NCBI GenBank assembly: GCA_031411995.1
Contig: JANOCD010000057.1
Span: 1 to 64,000 of the forward strand
Direction: 5' to 3'
Length of the DNA: 64,000 bases
Source of the DNA: Rudanella sp031411995
Lineage (GTDB): Bacteria; Bacteroidota; Bacteroidia; Cytophagales; Spirosomataceae
Shown here: one piece after another, positions 25,151 through 34,377 of the stretch
Position numbering within the stretch: the first letter of the stretch is position 1
Layout: each line of letters opens with the position of its first letter
The notes under the pieces: model-generated
Databases searched by the model: none
What the model was told of the DNA's origin: nothing
Seen by the model: only the letters and a program-made list of their open reading frames with translations
Translations under genes and position numbers: made by a program

Positions 25151-25954
25151 TCACCCGCCCGTAGCAAAGCCCTCGAAAACGGTCATGCCTCCGTCAATGA
25201 AAATGCTGGCTCCGGTAATGTAATCGGAGTCGTCGGATGAAAGGAAAACGGCCAGATTACCAATGTCTTCGGGTTGACCGATGCGGTTATAGGGAATCAA
25301 TGTCAACAGCGAATTGAGAGCCTGAGGGCTGTTCCAGGCACTCGTATTGATTGGCGTTTGGATGGCTCCGGGACAGATGCTGTTCACCCGAATTTGCCGG
25401 TCGCCGTATTCTTGCGCGAGCGATTGCATGAGCATTTTGATGGCCCCTTTCGAGGCTGCGTAGTTCACGTGGCCCGCCCACGGAATCAACTCATGCACCG
25501 AACTCATGCAGATGATCTTGCCCGTTGCTTTCGAGACATCCGGGCGCGGCCCCCGGCGTAAAAACTCGCGGATGGCTTCGCGGGCGCATAAAAACTGCCC
25601 CGTCAGGTTCACATTAATGACCAGATTCCACTGGTCGAGGGTCATCTCGTGAAAAGCGGCATCGCGTTGCAAACCGGCGTTGTTCACCAGAATATCGACT
25701 GTTCCGAAATGCTCCACTGCCTGTTTGAACATGGCCTGCACCTGATCTTCCTTCGAGACATCAGCCTGAATCGCCAGCGCATCCACGCCGTAGCCCTTAA
25801 TTTCGTTCACAATAGCCTCTGCATCGTCGGGCCGACTCACATAGTTGATAACGACATTGGCACCGGCCTGTCCGAGCGATTTGGCCACGCCCGCGCCGAT
25901 GCCTGAGTTTGCGCCCGTTACGAGGGCCGTTTGGTTGGATAATTTCTGATTCAT
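25151..25954 (-). CDS. Short-chain dehydrogenase/reductase (glucose 1-dehydrogenase-like)
   Basis: 267 residues, a classical SDR. TGANSGIG at 13-20 binds the dinucleotide; NNAG is near residue 91; the catalytic Ser-Tyr-Lys are in MSSVHELI and NYAASKG. The VINYVSRPDDAE segment suits NADP-type glucose 1-dehydrogenases, but SDR specificity cannot be fixed from sequence. It lies directly before the MGH1-like glucosidase gene, so a role in handling released glucose is plausible. Confidence 0.85.
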   Translation of the reverse strand: MNQKLSNQTALVTGANSGIGAGVAKSLGQAGANVVINYVSRPDDAEAIVNEIKGYGVDALAIQADVSKEDQVQAMFKQAVEHFGTVDILVNNAGLQRDAAFHEMTLDQWNLVINVNLTGQFLCAREAIREFLRRGPRPDVSKATGKIICMSSVHELIPWAGHVNYAASKGAIKMLMQSLAQEYGDRQIRVNSICPGAIQTPINTSAWNSPQALNSLLTLIPYNRIGQPEDIGNLAVFLSSDDSDYITGASIFIDGGMTVFEGFATGG

Positions 25955-26020
25955 AAAACCATAACCCTCAAACCTCCCCGCTGTTTTGCCGTGCTGTCAA
26001 TCATTCCATAACTTGCGGCC

Positions 26021-28330
26021 ATGACTCATTCTAACCGCCCGTCAAGTTCTTTTCTGTCACTGCTTTACGGCCTCTTTTTTCTGTCAGGTTTTGCCGCGCT
26101 GCTTTATCAGGTGATCTGGCAGCGACTCTTAGTATTCTACACCGGCTCCGACACGGTTAGTATAAGCCTAATTGTGTCGGCATTTATGACGGGCTTGGGC
26201 TTAGGCTATCTGGTTGGCGGTCGCCTTGCAGACCGGGCTACGGCAGCCCAAAACCTGCGCTATTTTCTGCTGGCCGAAGCGGGTATTATGGGCTTTGCCG
26301 CTCTTAGCAAGTGGATTTTGTATGATTTCCTCTACTTAAACAGCCCTATCGACAACGACAGCCCGGTGGTCATGTACATAGTCGTATTCACGGTGCTGTT
26401 GCTGCCCACATTTCTGATGGGTTTCTCGCTACCGGCCCTGTCGCGGGCGTTCCGGTTTGGCGACGGACCCGCTCAGGCCCGGTACGTTAGCTTTTTATAC
26501 TTCGTGAACACGCTGGGCGCGGCTATCGGGGCTTTTGTCACAGGTTTTGTGCTGGTTCGGCAGATGGGTTACGAATCATCCATTTGGGTTGGCGTGGTAT
26601 TCAACGGCCTGTGCGTGGTGGGGGCGGCTTGGTTAGGGGTAAAGAGTGTAGGGCAAAGTGCGAATGGTGAAGGGCGAATCTCTACCACTCATTCCTCACC
26701 TACCCCCCGCCCCATGTCCTCCGCCCCCCTCCGCTTCACCCCCACCCTCACGGTTTGGTCCATTCAATATGCTCTCTCTGGTTTGGCGGCCCTTTCGTTG
26801 GAGTTGATCTGGTTTCGGGTGTTGGAAACGCTCATCAAATCGGTTTCGCTGACGTTTTCGGTTTTACTGGCCGTGTATTTAGGGTCGATGGCTCTGGGAA
26901 CCTTGCTGGGTGTTCAGTTGGGCAAACGGCAGTGGATACAGTCGGCGAACCGGCGCGAACGGGTCTTTCTGTGGGCACAAGTGGGCTTGTATCTGTACAC
27001 AGCCCTGTCGGTGGGGGTGTTTGTGAACGCCATTGGCCGGGTGTCCGCGCTCGATTTTCTGTGGCAGTATTTCAAAAGTGGCGAGCCGGTGCTGTCGCCG
27101 GGCTTCGCCGTATTCACCTACGCCCTGATACCGCTGTTTCTTCTGTTTGTACCTACGTTTCTGATGGGTCTCAGCTTTTCAGTCTCGCAATCGCTCATTC
27201 AGGATCGGTTCGAGGAGGTGGGCCGCAAAGTGGGCTGGTTGCAATTTGTAAATATTGTTGGGTCGGCGGTGGGGGCCTGGTGGGTTACATGGTACGGGTT
27301 CCCGGTGCTGGGCACGGCAACGCTTATCAAACTCATTGCCGGACTGGGCATCGGCTACGGTTTCATCCTGTTTGCCCGCCAACACCTCAATGCACTGGCC
27401 GTTTCGGTACTGACGGTGGTGCAGATTCTGGCCCTGTTGCTCATTCCCGATAATCCGCATCTGTGGCAGCGACTCAACGGCGTTGACAAAGCCGAAGACT
27501 TGCTCTTCAACGAAAACGAATCCGGCGTTTCGACCATCAAACTCCTGCCCAATCACCGCTCAGGTGTGGTGTTTGTGAATGGGTTGGGACAAAGTGGCCT
27601 CCCCTACTCCATCGACGAGGTTCACACGCTGTTGGGTGCCTTGCCCGTGATGATGCACCCCCACCCGGAGCGCGTTGCCGTGATTGGCCTTGGCTCCGGC
27701 GGCACCGTGCATGGCATCGGGGGCCGCGCCGAGACCGGCCAAATCGATTGTTTTGAGATCGTGAGCAATCAAGCTCAAATTGTGGCTGATTACGGAGCCG
27801 AAGCCGACGACAGTACAGTAAATAATATGTTGTCGGACAAGCGGCTCCGGCTCATTTTTCGGGATGGCCGCTATGCCCTGCAACATGACACGACCCGGTA
27901 CGATGTCATCGAAGCCGACGCGCTCCGGCCCACCTCGGCCTTTTCAGGAAATGTTTATTCGCGGGAGTATTTCCAGTTGCTTCTGGCACGGCTCCGGCCC
28001 GGTGGTTACGCCGTGACGTGGGCACCAACCGTTCGCATTCGCAACACGTTTCAGAGCGTTTTCCCGTACATCGTTTATGTGGACGATCTGGTGTTAATCG
28101 GTAGTAATCAGCCCATTACGGTGAACTGGAGCGCGATTCAGCAACGGGCGAACTCGCCGTACAGCCAGGGGCATTATGGCTCGGCAGGAATTGATTTGTG
28201 GGGTTTACTGGCTAAATATCAGGCGCATACGCACCCACTGACGGGAAACCAACCCGTTGGCAAAGAGATCAATACCGACCTGTTTCCGAAAGATGAATAC
28301 AGCATCCGGCAACGCGACAAAGCCAAGTGA
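26021..28330 (+). CDS. Membrane protein fused to a spermidine synthase-like domain
   Basis: 769 residues. Residues 10-475 carry about 12-13 membrane helices with the FALLYQVIWQRLL opening and repeated GFSLPALSRAF/ GLSFSVSQSLI-type motifs; residues 480-745 resemble the aminopropyltransferase fold (VAVIGLGSGGTVHGIGG for the nucleotide loop; YDVIEADALRP; LARLRPGGYAVTW). This is the fused MFS/spermidine synthase architecture. The acidic gatekeeper residues for polyamine binding are not clear, so true spermidine synthesis is doubtful. A TAACTTGC box-like site is just upstream. It abuts the next gene. Confidence 0.85.
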   Translation: MTHSNRPSSSFLSLLYGLFFLSGFAALLYQVIWQRLLVFYTGSDTVSISLIVSAFMTGLGLGYLVGGRLADRATAAQNLRYFLLAEAGIMGFAALSKWILYDFLYLNSPIDNDSPVVMYIVVFTVLLLPTFLMGFSLPALSRAFRFGDGPAQARYVSFLYFVNTLGAAIGAFVTGFVLVRQMGYESSIWVGVVFNGLCVVGAAWLGVKSVGQSANGEGRISTTHSSPTPRPMSSAPLRFTPTLTVWSIQYALSGLAALSLELIWFRVLETLIKSVSLTFSVLLAVYLGSMALGTLLGVQLGKRQWIQSANRRERVFLWAQVGLYLYTALSVGVFVNAIGRVSALDFLWQYFKSGEPVLSPGFAVFTYALIPLFLLFVPTFLMGLSFSVSQSLIQDRFEEVGRKVGWLQFVNIVGSAVGAWWVTWYGFPVLGTATLIKLIAGLGIGYGFILFARQHLNALAVSVLTVVQILALLLIPDNPHLWQRLNGVDKAEDLLFNENESGVSTIKLLPNHRSGVVFVNGLGQSGLPYSIDEVHTLLGALPVMMHPHPERVAVIGLGSGGTVHGIGGRAETGQIDCFEIVSNQAQIVADYGAEADDSTVNNMLSDKRLRLIFRDGRYALQHDTTRYDVIEADALRPTSAFSGNVYSREYFQLLLARLRPGGYAVTWAPTVRIRNTFQSVFPYIVYVDDLVLIGSNQPITVNWSAIQQRANSPYSQGHYGSAGIDLWGLLAKYQAHTHPLTGNQPVGKEINTDLFPKDEYSIRQRDKAK

Positions 28331-28331
28331 A

Positions 28332-29318
28332 ATGAAATTAGTCAAGCTCATTCCGCCATTGAAATTCACATTATCCGGGCTATTACTACTTGGTTGTATG
28401 GGCTGTAATAATGATAGATTTCTTGATCGATCCATTCCGCGAGTTGTTTCAGATCCTGAGCAGATTGCTGTGGTTCGAACTAAGTGGCTCAATGGCAAAC
28501 TACAGCAAACCACGTTCCTCGATAAACAGAATCGAGTTCTCGAAGAATTTACCTACGGCTACTCAAACGAAAAAAGGCTTTTTCGGTACGAAGCCGACCG
28601 GAAAGTGTTCAGTGCCTGGTATTATCACAGCGATAGTCACGAGCCGGGTTATGCTTACTTAAATGAGAATCGCTACGAATACGATAAAAGCGGTTTGCGG
28701 ATTCACGGAAAAAACGCGCATGTAAACTCGTTTGGAATAATCAATTCGTCTGATACAACCGAAACTCCCTATACCTACAAGATACCCTACGATACGCTTG
28801 CGAATCAGGCTCCCAAAAGAGAGCTTGATTCCAGCACTATCGCCAATATTGATCGTTGGGAGCGCAGTAAGAACGGAAAAATGGCCCGACATTTTGTGCT
28901 TTATGTGATTAAAATGTCAAGGGAACAAATGCTTGATACGGTCTACTATCAGTCTCAACGGTTTGCCCATGATGTCCTTGGCCGCCAAAAGCTGGCCTGG
29001 TTCGACATTATGCATCTTGGTCGTTTTTATCAATCTGCTGGTGCTGATACCATTCATTATCAGTATGATACGAAGAATCGTCTTGTACAGGAATTACATC
29101 TGTTTACGACTGACATGAGAAATAAGCGGGAAGTCGATACAACTCACCTGGATAAATCGACCCGCCAATCCGTCGCCGAAAGCAGAAAGCAATTTTTCGT
29201 ACCATCTAATTTCCGCTATAACCGCCGGCCACGCATCGACACCGTCACCTACCAGTATGAAACGTTCAACTCCGACAAGCATCTACCCTTGCAGGTGTCG
29301 CAAGACGTAGGGCATTGA
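28332..29318 (+). CDS. Putative lipoprotein with YD-like repeat texture
   Basis: 328 residues from ATG 28332, which starts one base after the upstream stop; a longer frame exists but only 28332 gives a lipoprotein signal (LLLLGCMGC, Cys22 or Cys25). The mature part contains repeated tyrosine-rich strands (ENRYEYDKSGLRIHGKNA; TIHYQYDTKNRLVQEL; VTYQYETF), a pattern like RHS/YD repeats but irregular. No known domain. Probably in an operon with the spermidine synthase-like gene, given the one-base spacing. Function unknown. Confidence 0.7.
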   Translation: MKLVKLIPPLKFTLSGLLLLGCMGCNNDRFLDRSIPRVVSDPEQIAVVRTKWLNGKLQQTTFLDKQNRVLEEFTYGYSNEKRLFRYEADRKVFSAWYYHSDSHEPGYAYLNENRYEYDKSGLRIHGKNAHVNSFGIINSSDTTETPYTYKIPYDTLANQAPKRELDSSTIANIDRWERSKNGKMARHFVLYVIKMSREQMLDTVYYQSQRFAHDVLGRQKLAWFDIMHLGRFYQSAGADTIHYQYDTKNRLVQELHLFTTDMRNKREVDTTHLDKSTRQSVAESRKQFFVPSNFRYNRRPRIDTVTYQYETFNSDKHLPLQVSQDVGH

Positions 29319-29323
29319 TTATA

Positions 29324-29348
29324 AGGCACCTTCTCAGTTGCCTTTTGC
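29324..29348 (+). terminator. Weak terminator between convergent genes
   Basis: A 6-bp stem AAGGCA/TGCCTT with a 10-nt loop and a following TT-rich stretch, just after the lipoprotein stop and just before the end of the convergent nitrilase gene. Confidence 0.4.
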
Positions 29349-29356
29349 TTTGTTAA

Positions 29357-30946
29357 TCATGGCGTTACCACCAGTACCGGGGCTACATGTTCGGGGTCAT
29401 TGTCGTGGGAGGCTTTTTTGGATCCTCGTTTAGATGGTCGCTTCACCACCACTTCGTATAAATCCGTCCGGCGGTCTTTCAGGTTCTGAACAGAGCCGTA
29501 TTCGTGGAGTTCTTTCAGGAGCGACAGGTCAACGTCGGCGAAGAGCACCATTTCGGTATTGGTGGTGGCTTCGGCTTTGATCGCGTTGTTAGGAAACTGG
29601 AAATCGGAAGGCGTAAATACCGCCGATTGCGCGTAGTGAATGTCGGTGTTGGGCACGTTGGGCAGGTTGCCCACACATCCCGAAATAGCCACATAACACT
29701 CGTTTTCGATGGCCCGCGCCTGCGCGCAATTCCGAACCCGGTAGTACCCGTTTTGCGTATCGGTAAGGAAGGGGACAAACATGATTTGTGCACCCTGCGC
29801 AGACAACATACGGCCCAGTTCGGGAAATTCCACGTCGTAACAGATCATCATACCGATACGGCCGCAGTCCGTATCGAAAGACCGCACTTCGTAGCCGCCC
29901 ACCATGCCATAAAACCGCACCTCATTAGGCGTGATATGTACTTTACGGTACTCTTCAAACGTTCCGTCGCGCCGACAGAGATAAGCCACATTGTACAATT
30001 TTCCGTCGTCAACCAGGGGCATAGATCCTCCCACAATGTTCACGTTGTACGAAATGGCAAACTTGATCAGTCGCTCACGTACTTCGTCGGTATATTCAGC
30101 CAGTTTACGAATGGCCTGTGCTTCGGGCAAGCCTTTGAACTCGGCCATCAGGGGCATATTGAAGAACTCCGGCAAGACCAGAAAATCAGCTTTGTAATCA
30201 CTGACTACATCAACGAAAAACTCCACCTGATCGAAGAATGCTTCAACAGTTGGGAAAAGACGCATCTGCCACTGTACCACGCCCAAACGGATAATAGAGT
30301 CGGAGTGAGAGCGTCTTTTCTTTGCATCTACATAATAGATGTTGTTCCATTCCAGCAAGGTAGCAAACTCTTTCGACTCTGTGTCGCCCGGTAAATACCC
30401 ACGCAACACCTTTTTGACGTGGAAGTCGTTGGAGAGCTGAAAACTCAATGTCGGGTCGTATACTTCCTTTTGCTTCACCTTCGCAATAAACTCGCGCGGA
30501 GACAGTTCGTCGGCGTAGCGGCTGTAATTCGGAATCCGCCCTCCGGCCATAATGCCTTTGAGGTTCAGTTGTTCGCAGAGTTCTTTGCGAGCATCGTAAA
30601 GCCGCCGGCCAAGCCGAAGATCGCGATAATCAGGATGCACAAACACTTCGATACCATAAAACCAGTCACCTTTGGGATTATGCGTATCGAAGGTGTAACC
30701 GCCCGTAATTTCTTTGTAAGTGTGGTTATCGCCAAAATCGGCGTATCTCACCCGAATAGCGAGCGCACAGGCCACCACTTTGTCATCGACTTCTACGCAA
30801 AATTGTCCTTCGGGGAAAATTTGCAAGAGTTTGTCGATCAGGTTTTTACTCCAATAATCGCCACCAATGCCACTGTATGACTCAATCATGGCCTCTTTCA
30901 GGTCGGCGTAATCCTCTTTCCGTAAATTTCGGGTATCTATGCGCAT
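29357..30946 (-). CDS. GNAT acetyltransferase-carbon-nitrogen hydrolase fusion
   Basis: 529 residues. Residues 1-210 form a GNAT-like domain (VEVDDKVVACALAIRVRY; VHPDYRDLRLGRRLYDARKE as the acetyl-CoA loop). Residues 218-510 are a nitrilase-superfamily domain with the Glu-Lys-Cys triad E260 (LPEFF), K335 (YRKVHITP) and C369 (MMICYDVEFPE). This fusion is widespread in bacteria; the hydrolase part acts on amides or carbamoyl compounds and the acetyltransferase part has unknown substrates. The gene is next to, but divided from, the GHMP kinase gene by 10 bp, and both run leftward, so they are probably co-transcribed. Confidence 0.87.
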   Translation of the reverse strand: MRIDTRNLRKEDYADLKEAMIESYSGIGGDYWSKNLIDKLLQIFPEGQFCVEVDDKVVACALAIRVRYADFGDNHTYKEITGGYTFDTHNPKGDWFYGIEVFVHPDYRDLRLGRRLYDARKELCEQLNLKGIMAGGRIPNYSRYADELSPREFIAKVKQKEVYDPTLSFQLSNDFHVKKVLRGYLPGDTESKEFATLLEWNNIYYVDAKKRRSHSDSIIRLGVVQWQMRLFPTVEAFFDQVEFFVDVVSDYKADFLVLPEFFNMPLMAEFKGLPEAQAIRKLAEYTDEVRERLIKFAISYNVNIVGGSMPLVDDGKLYNVAYLCRRDGTFEEYRKVHITPNEVRFYGMVGGYEVRSFDTDCGRIGMMICYDVEFPELGRMLSAQGAQIMFVPFLTDTQNGYYRVRNCAQARAIENECYVAISGCVGNLPNVPNTDIHYAQSAVFTPSDFQFPNNAIKAEATTNTEMVLFADVDLSLLKELHEYGSVQNLKDRRTDLYEVVVKRPSKRGSKKASHDNDPEHVAPVLVVTP

Positions 30947-30956
30947 AAATAGTCAA

Positions 30957-32063
30957 CTACTCCCGCCTTATGGTTGTTCCTTCTGCCACTGTAATAATAT
31001 AGGCTTTCCCGCCCGCTTGCCGGATAGCTTCGGCCACTGCATCGGTATTGGTTGGGGCGTAAGCAAACATACACCCTCCCCCACCCGACCCGTTGATTTT
31101 ACCACCCAGAGCTCCCGCTTGCAACGCGGCATCGATCATCCGGTCGATTTTGGGAGTCGATACGCGCTTGGCTTCCCGAAGACTAGTTTGGTGAGTTGTG
31201 AGCAGTTGACCCAGCAAATAGTGGTCGATGGTGCCGCTTCGGAACATGGTCAGGGCTTGCCGGAGCATATCGCGGTCAGAGAGGTTACCTTTTACGAGAG
31301 CTAATTCGTCGGGGGTGAGCAGGTGTGCGTAGTCCGTTACGGCTTCGGCGGGCATAGCTTCAAACGCAAACGCCGGATCATACGCCTGCATCTTCGCCAT
31401 GGCATCGAGCATGCCATATTTCACGTGCCGCAACACACCGATGGTATCCTTCGGCTCGCCCGAATCTCCTAGTACAAAGGCACCCAAGCCCGAATCAGCT
31501 CCCGAAAACGGGAATGATTCCACACGAATCGCGGGGGTTGATTCCAGATAAATGATGCCACCAATAGCCGTGGAATAGTGATCCATCATGCCGCCCGGTT
31601 CACCAAACTCAAGAACCTCAGCCACATAACCAAACTCAGCCAACTGCGCGGGCGAATACGTTTGCGGCTCATCGGCCAACTGACTCAGGAGGTTCAACCA
31701 CGTAACAAGCAGGGCCGACGAACTCGACGTACCGGCATTGATCGGAATGTTTCCCCAAACGCGCCCCTCAATGTCCGCCGAAAACCGAAGCCCATCGCGG
31801 TGCAGCACGTTCATCGCCGACCGGAAATAGTCGCGTTTGTTGGTATAAGGAAGGGGAAACTGGGGGATCGTAAAGCGTTTTTCGCTGTTAACATCGGGCA
31901 GCGACAAGCGGATTTCAGACGGGGCATCACCCGAATCAATTCGGCCTGCTTCAATGTTCATCCGGCGCGAAATGGCGGCTGCAATCACAGGAAGGCCGAG
32001 GTAGTCCTGGTGTTCACCGAAGAGGCAAATTCGGCCGGGCGTTGAGGCAAAGGTGTTCGTCAT
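30957..32063 (-). CDS. GHMP family sugar kinase (galactokinase-like)
   Basis: 368 residues from ATG 32063; the longer frame upstream adds residues without family character. The signature GRICLFGEHQDYLG (10-23) resembles the galactokinase motif; GNIPINAGTSSSSALL carries the phosphate-binding loop and GGKINGSGGGGCMFAYA is motif 3. GHMP kinases phosphorylate sugars, mevalonate, homoserine and others; the HQDY pattern favours a sugar substrate. It sits in a run of leftward genes with DUF2264 and threonine aldolase genes, but no galactose genes are visible, so the sugar stays open. Confidence 0.8.
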   Translation of the reverse strand: MTNTFASTPGRICLFGEHQDYLGLPVIAAAISRRMNIEAGRIDSGDAPSEIRLSLPDVNSEKRFTIPQFPLPYTNKRDYFRSAMNVLHRDGLRFSADIEGRVWGNIPINAGTSSSSALLVTWLNLLSQLADEPQTYSPAQLAEFGYVAEVLEFGEPGGMMDHYSTAIGGIIYLESTPAIRVESFPFSGADSGLGAFVLGDSGEPKDTIGVLRHVKYGMLDAMAKMQAYDPAFAFEAMPAEAVTDYAHLLTPDELALVKGNLSDRDMLRQALTMFRSGTIDHYLLGQLLTTHQTSLREAKRVSTPKIDRMIDAALQAGALGGKINGSGGGGCMFAYAPTNTDAVAEAIRQAGGKAYIITVAEGTTIRRE

Positions 32064-32095
32064 CCTCTTCTGGTTGTATAGCAGATTGTCGGGCG

Positions 32096-33340
32096 TTAAA
32101 TGTCTTTGTAGGCATGATCGGCTTTTACATCTGCGCCCGACCATAGTTGTCTGGAGGTCCAGTCTTGCGCCGGACTGCTCCAGAATTCAGCCGCTATGGG
32201 CAGGCCCAAGGGCAGGAAAGCCACCGTGCATAGGTACAGACTACCCGTGGAAATATAGCTTTCGCCAATTCCGGGCTGATGCCCACACAGTCCGATTTGT
32301 AGCCAGCCGTTCGCGTCGAACGTGCCGGGGGCATCCATCGTTCGCCGGACCACGGCGGTGAGTGCCGCCCGCACCTGTCCGGCTCTTAGTTCGGGAGGGA
32401 GTTGTTGCTGTAACGCCATCTGACCCAACAGTTGAAACGCCCCGCATCGGTATGCCAGTGACCGCCCGAACGCAGCGAATGACCCGTCGGGGTTAATCAG
32501 ACGTTCCTGTACAGCAGCGTATCGCCTGGCACGAGCCACAATATAGGCGGTCACGGCCTTGTCCTCTTTGCCTGCTTCGGACAGCGTCCGGGCAATGTCG
32601 AGCAACATGGGCTGAATCACAAAACTGTTGTAATAGTCCCAGTGGAAATCCGGCCCGTCCCCATAGGCCCCGTCGCCTTTGTACCACGCCTGATGTTGCC
32701 GCAGCGCGTAGTCAATACGCATTGCATCGGCCTCACCCGTAAACCGGAGCAAAGCCGCTTCGATGATAGCACTGAACAACAGCCAGTTATTAAATCCAGG
32801 TTTGATAACGCGGGTAGCCTTGAATGCCTGTATTACCTGCTCTTTTGCCGATGTTGGTAGTTTGTCCCAGAGCTGCGTGGGTGCCCGCAGCAGGGCGTGG
32901 GCCAGGAAAGCCGCATCAACCACGGGTTGCCCACCCTGCGTGAAGTTCATATAATCGGGCGAAGCCAGGTCCACTGCATTCACCAGTGCAGCGCGGGACA
33001 GTTCGCGGTAGCGCGATTGCTGCATCTGTTCGGCAGCATCAGCAGGGTGTTCGAGCCAGGGAGCCAAACCCGCCAGCGAGCGTCCCAAGGCTTCTAAATG
33101 AGTTACTTTTCGGCGACTTTCCTGTTGCTTCGGAGCCGATTCTACGGGCATTCGAAGCCGCAACTCCTTTTTGTTTAAAGCCAGCAGAACCGGGTCCACG
33201 ATCTTTAGCAGCGTCTGTAGCCAATAAGTGCGATCGTTGTCAGGTGGCAGCAATAGGGCGTTGTCCGTAGTTGGTAAAGCATAGGCATTGGAAAGCAGCA
33301 GCGGAGCAGATAACAACTGGGTAAAATGACGACGTTGCAT
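32096..33340 (-). CDS. Exported DUF2264 domain protein
   Basis: 414 residues. The start MQRRHFTQLLSAPLLLSNA is a signal, possibly twin-arginine. The rest is an all-helical toroid-like domain of the DUF2264 type: NNWLLFSAIIEAALLRF, YGDGPDFHWDYYNSFVIQPML and RINPDG-like (here RLINPDGSFAAFGRS). DUF2264 proteins lie in glycan and pectin-related gene clusters and resemble alpha/alpha-barrel glycosidases; enzyme activity is not established. It is a periplasmic candidate in a sugar-linked neighbourhood, next to threonine aldolase. Confidence 0.8.
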   Translation of the reverse strand: MQRRHFTQLLSAPLLLSNAYALPTTDNALLLPPDNDRTYWLQTLLKIVDPVLLALNKKELRLRMPVESAPKQQESRRKVTHLEALGRSLAGLAPWLEHPADAAEQMQQSRYRELSRAALVNAVDLASPDYMNFTQGGQPVVDAAFLAHALLRAPTQLWDKLPTSAKEQVIQAFKATRVIKPGFNNWLLFSAIIEAALLRFTGEADAMRIDYALRQHQAWYKGDGAYGDGPDFHWDYYNSFVIQPMLLDIARTLSEAGKEDKAVTAYIVARARRYAAVQERLINPDGSFAAFGRSLAYRCGAFQLLGQMALQQQLPPELRAGQVRAALTAVVRRTMDAPGTFDANGWLQIGLCGHQPGIGESYISTGSLYLCTVAFLPLGLPIAAEFWSSPAQDWTSRQLWSGADVKADHAYKDI

Positions 33341-33347
33341 GACGTTA

Positions 33348-34364
33348 TTATAATTTTAGTTGCGTTTCCAGTTCGTCCAGATGATCGTCGGTGAAATCGA
33401 GGTGGGTTACGAACCGTACTAAATGCTTGCCGAACGTGACGGCCCGGATGCCTTTTTCGGCTAATTGCGCCACATAATCAACGGCCAGAATGGTATCGGG
33501 GAGCCTGAAAATCACGATGTTTGTGTCGATGGGATAAATCTCCTGTACTTCGGGCCGGGTGGCCAGCATGGCCCCAATTTTGCGGGCGCGGGCGTGGTCA
33601 AGCTTCAGGCGGTTCACGTGGTGGTCGAGGGCGAAGATGCCCGCTGCGGCCAGGAACCCGGCCTGCCGCCAGCCCCCCCCCATCAGTTTCCGGTATCGGC
33701 GGGCCTGGGCAATGAAATCCCGCTTGCCCAACAACAGCGACCCCACCGGGCATCCCAATCCCTTCGACAAGCAAATGCTGATCGAGTCGAACAGTTGGCC
33801 GTGGGCTTCGGTGCTTTCACCGGTTTCGATCAGGGCATTGAACAGCCGCGCTCCGTCGAGGTGCAGGGGTAGGTTTTGTTCGGTGCAAAGTTGCCGGATG
33901 GCGGCAATTTCGGGCAGGGTATAATAGCAACCTCCGCCCTTGTTCATCGTGTTCTCAAGGCTCACCAGGCGCGACAAAGGCCGATGCGGATCGGCGGGAT
34001 TATTGATGGCATCCCGAATGAGGGCGGGCGTGAGTTTGCCCCGTTCGCCCGGCAACAGGGCCACCGATACGCCCGAATTGGCCATAATCCCCCCGCCTTC
34101 ATACAGATAAATATGCGAGAGTTGGTCGCAAATCACTTCGTCGCCGGGGCGGGTGTGGGTTCTGATCGCCAGTTGGTTGGTCAACGTGCCGCTGGCACAA
34201 AACAGGGCGGCTTCCATGCCAAACAGTTGGGCGGTTTTGGCTTCCAAGGCATTCACGGTCGGGTCGTCACCGAACACATCGTCGCCCAATGGGGCCGAAA
34301 ACATAGCCTCGCGCATGGCGGGCGTGGGTTGTGTAACGGTATCGCTACGAAGGTCTATTGTCAT
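33348..34364 (-). CDS. ltaE: Low-specificity L-threonine aldolase
   Basis: 338 residues from ATG 34364 (MTIDLRSDTVTQPTPAM), a typical start for the family; the longer frame is rejected. The PLP lysine is K201 in CLSKGLGCPVGS, and DGARLFNA (170-177) plus SLENTMNKGGGC support the assignment. The enzyme splits threonine or allo-threonine into glycine and acetaldehyde. It is 7 bp from the DUF2264 gene downstream and 13 bp from the Gfo/Idh/MocA gene upstream, so these three leftward genes may share a transcript. Confidence 0.88.
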   Translation of the reverse strand: MTIDLRSDTVTQPTPAMREAMFSAPLGDDVFGDDPTVNALEAKTAQLFGMEAALFCASGTLTNQLAIRTHTRPGDEVICDQLSHIYLYEGGGIMANSGVSVALLPGERGKLTPALIRDAINNPADPHRPLSRLVSLENTMNKGGGCYYTLPEIAAIRQLCTEQNLPLHLDGARLFNALIETGESTEAHGQLFDSISICLSKGLGCPVGSLLLGKRDFIAQARRYRKLMGGGWRQAGFLAAAGIFALDHHVNRLKLDHARARKIGAMLATRPEVQEIYPIDTNIVIFRLPDTILAVDYVAQLAEKGIRAVTFGKHLVRFVTHLDFTDDHLDELETQLKL

Positions 34365-34377
34365 AAAGTGGCCAAAT

